Source of the DNA: Defluviitaleaceae bacterium
GTDB taxonomy: Bacteria; Bacillota; Clostridia; Lachnospirales; WRAA01
Assembly (NCBI GenBank): GCA_009780445.1
Contig: WRAA01000151.1
Location: forward strand, 1-5,377
DNA length: 5,377 nt
Direction of reading: 5' to 3'
In this document: piece by piece, positions 4,302-5,377 of the stretch
How the letters are laid out: every line of letters starts with the position of its first letter
Position numbering within the stretch: the first letter of the stretch is position 1
The notes under the pieces: generated by a model
Told to the model about the DNA's origin: nothing
Databases searched by the model: none
Seen by the model: only the letters and a program-made list of their open reading frames with translations
Program-made: the position numbers and the translations under genes

Positions 4302-5377
4302 TCACGTCAAGATATCCAAAGCTTGGCGCAGCGCAATATCGTTGCGTGCGAGTTCGCGCCGGAGCAGGCTGTCCAGCAGGAAGGCTGTGGTGGTGTCCAC
4401 CAGGCCGCTGGGCGTGATGCCGTGGTATGACTGGATCTGCTCGATGCTGGCGCGTGTGGTGGTGTCGTGGTAGGTGTCCGGCGTGCCTACGGGATAACCC
4501 AGGAAGTCGAGAAGCTGCTTGACATAGGGGATGCGGTCGGATGTGCCGTCGTAGTCGGGCAGGGCTTCGCCGTGCAGATAGTCGGGGATGGCGGCCGCGA
4601 TATCGGGCGACACGCCGATATTGTTGATGCGCGTGCCGTTGCGCCCGAAGTATTCCATGGTGGTGAAGATGAAGTAGTCGCCGCGGGTGAGGGGGAAGAT
4701 GGTCTGTATGCTGCCCTTGCCGAAGGTGCGCTGGCCGACGATGGTTCCCGCGCCGGACTCGCTGACGGCCAAGGCCAGGAGCTCGGCGGCGGAGGCCGTG
4801 CGGCTGTTTGTCAGCACGGCCACATGCTCGAAGTAGGTGGCCGTCAGGCGGGAATGGACAGGGCGGCTGGAACCGCGGCTGTCGATGGTGGAGTAGATGA
4901 TGCCTTGCGGAACCAGCATCCGCGCTACGTCGTTTACGGAATCGCGGTCCCCGCCCGGGTTGTAGCGCAGATCCAGGATCACGTGGGTGACGCCGCTTTC
5001 GAGGAAGCCCTCGATAGCGGCGTAGACCTGCGGCGCGGTGTTGCGCGCGAAGCGTTGGATGTGGATGTAGCCGATGTGGTCGGGCGCGCCCTGCACAATT
5101 TCCGAAACTGAGACGGCGCGTACCGTTGGGTCGTCGAAGTGTGCCTTGGTGAGCGGGATGCGGCGCGTCTCGCCGTTCAGATAGACGTCGAAGGTGGCGC
5201 GGAGCAGCTCCGGACTGCGCAGACGCGCGAAGATGTCCGTGTAGTTTTCGGCCGTGAGGTCTACGCTGTCCACCCGTGTGATGATGCTGCCGGGGGAGAT
5301 GCCCGCGTTGTCGGCGGGGGATCCGGCGGCGATATCGCGCACGACGACGCGCCCGCCTTCGTCCAACAAAAACATGA
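4302..5377 (-). CDS. S41-family C-terminal processing peptidase with PDZ and peptidoglycan-binding-like domains (N-terminus off window)
   Basis: The frame is open to the window edge and ends at TGA 4302-4304. The ATG at 5375 is probably internal, since MFLLDEGGRVVVRDIAAGSP is the start of a PDZ domain (residues 1 to about 75). The protease core includes YIHIQRFA, VILDLRYNPGGDRDSV (133-147), then TASAAELLALAV and QRTFGKGSIQTIFPL. Counting from that Met, the catalytic Ser is S195, with Lys K220 (+25) and Gln Q224 (+4), the exact spacing of the Ser-Lys-Gln centre in Tsp, CtpA and CtpB. The C-terminal part (about 285-340, VKQLLDFLGYPVG...DTTTRASIEQIQSYHGI...GLVDTTT) looks like a peptidoglycan-binding domain, as in B. 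subtilis CtpB. An N-terminal signal anchor is expected outside the window. The likely site of action is the envelope. CtpB of B. subtilis acts in pro-sigma-K activation during sporulation, but a vegetative CtpA-like role is equally possible here. Confidence 0.93.
   Translation of the reverse strand, partial: MFLLDEGGRVVVRDIAAGSPADNAGISPGSIITRVDSVDLTAENYTDIFARLRSPELLRATFDVYLNGETRRIPLTKAHFDDPTVRAVSVSEIVQGAPDHIGYIHIQRFARNTAPQVYAAIEGFLESGVTHVILDLRYNPGGDRDSVNDVARMLVPQGIIYSTIDSRGSSRPVHSRLTATYFEHVAVLTNSRTASAAELLALAVSESGAGTIVGQRTFGKGSIQTIFPLTRGDYFIFTTMEYFGRNGTRINNIGVSPDIAAAIPDYLHGEALPDYDGTSDRIPYVKQLLDFLGYPVGTPDTYHDTTTRASIEQIQSYHGITPSGLVDTTTAFLLDSLLRRELARNDIALRQALDILT

Noticed and set aside
4178..4473. 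Short ORFs translating to GQGRSPCGVWGNAPRSC-like peptides
   Set aside because: They are translations of the palindromic repeat arms. Such peptides recur in databases as spurious hypothetical proteins.
4467..5111. Long plus-strand open frame of 214 codons
   Set aside because: It lies antisense to the S41 protease, whose catalytic motifs are certain. It has a Val/Gly/Ala/Asp-rich composition typical of the mirror frame of a GC-rich gene, and no ribosome binding site.

Overview
The window looks like a moderately to highly GC-rich, spore-forming member of the Clostridia (Bacillota). The main reasons are a recognisable N-terminal half of the mother-cell sporulation sigma factor sigma-K, a CtpA/CtpB-type S41 protease with a peptidoglycan-binding tail, and a zinc-ribbon/TPR membrane protein of a kind I associate with Clostridia. 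The genus cannot be fixed from this sequence.

Layout. Positions 1-101 hold the last 32 codons of a WecB/MnaA-type UDP-GlcNAc 2-epimerase, closed by a 20-bp perfect hairpin that overlaps its stop codon. Positions 150 to about 2070 are a graveyard of gene and mobile-element pieces, partly AT-rich and unlike the flanks. In order they are: an ABC/AAA-type ATPase that keeps its ribosome binding site and start but has lost the Walker A half; an orphan coding fragment; an antisense ISAzo13-family transposase remnant; about 370 bp of decayed sequence; a small ORF of the kind found on clostridial accessory elements; and the first codons of an IS256-family transposase with a one-base frameshift, cut off shortly after.

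Positions 1969-2400 (minus) carry sigma-K. Its homology stops at residue 109, in the peptide equivalent to the ENEI of Bacillus sigma-K. This is where the B. subtilis skin element splits spoIVCB from spoIIIC. The C-terminal half is not in this window, and neither is a recombinase. The mobile-element graveyard therefore abuts a probable skin-type insertion or excision site.

Positions 2401-4120 form a two-gene operon diverging from sigK: a good sigma-A promoter (TTGATA-16-TATAAT), a 50-residue protein, then a 464-residue protein overlapping it by ATGA. The larger protein is zinc ribbon - TPR - transmembrane helix - coiled coil - TPR. Positions 4133-4297 are a 165-bp near-perfect palindromic element between convergent genes. 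Each arm contains two further hairpins. Positions 4302-5377 (minus) are an S41 C-terminal processing peptidase lacking its N-terminus at the window edge.

How the parts may connect: in B. subtilis, pro-sigma-K processing is controlled by proteases including CtpB. A sigK half-gene with a hydrophobic pro-sequence lying 2 kb from a CtpB-like protease is suggestive, but proximity alone does not prove a link. The central observation is the sigK break.
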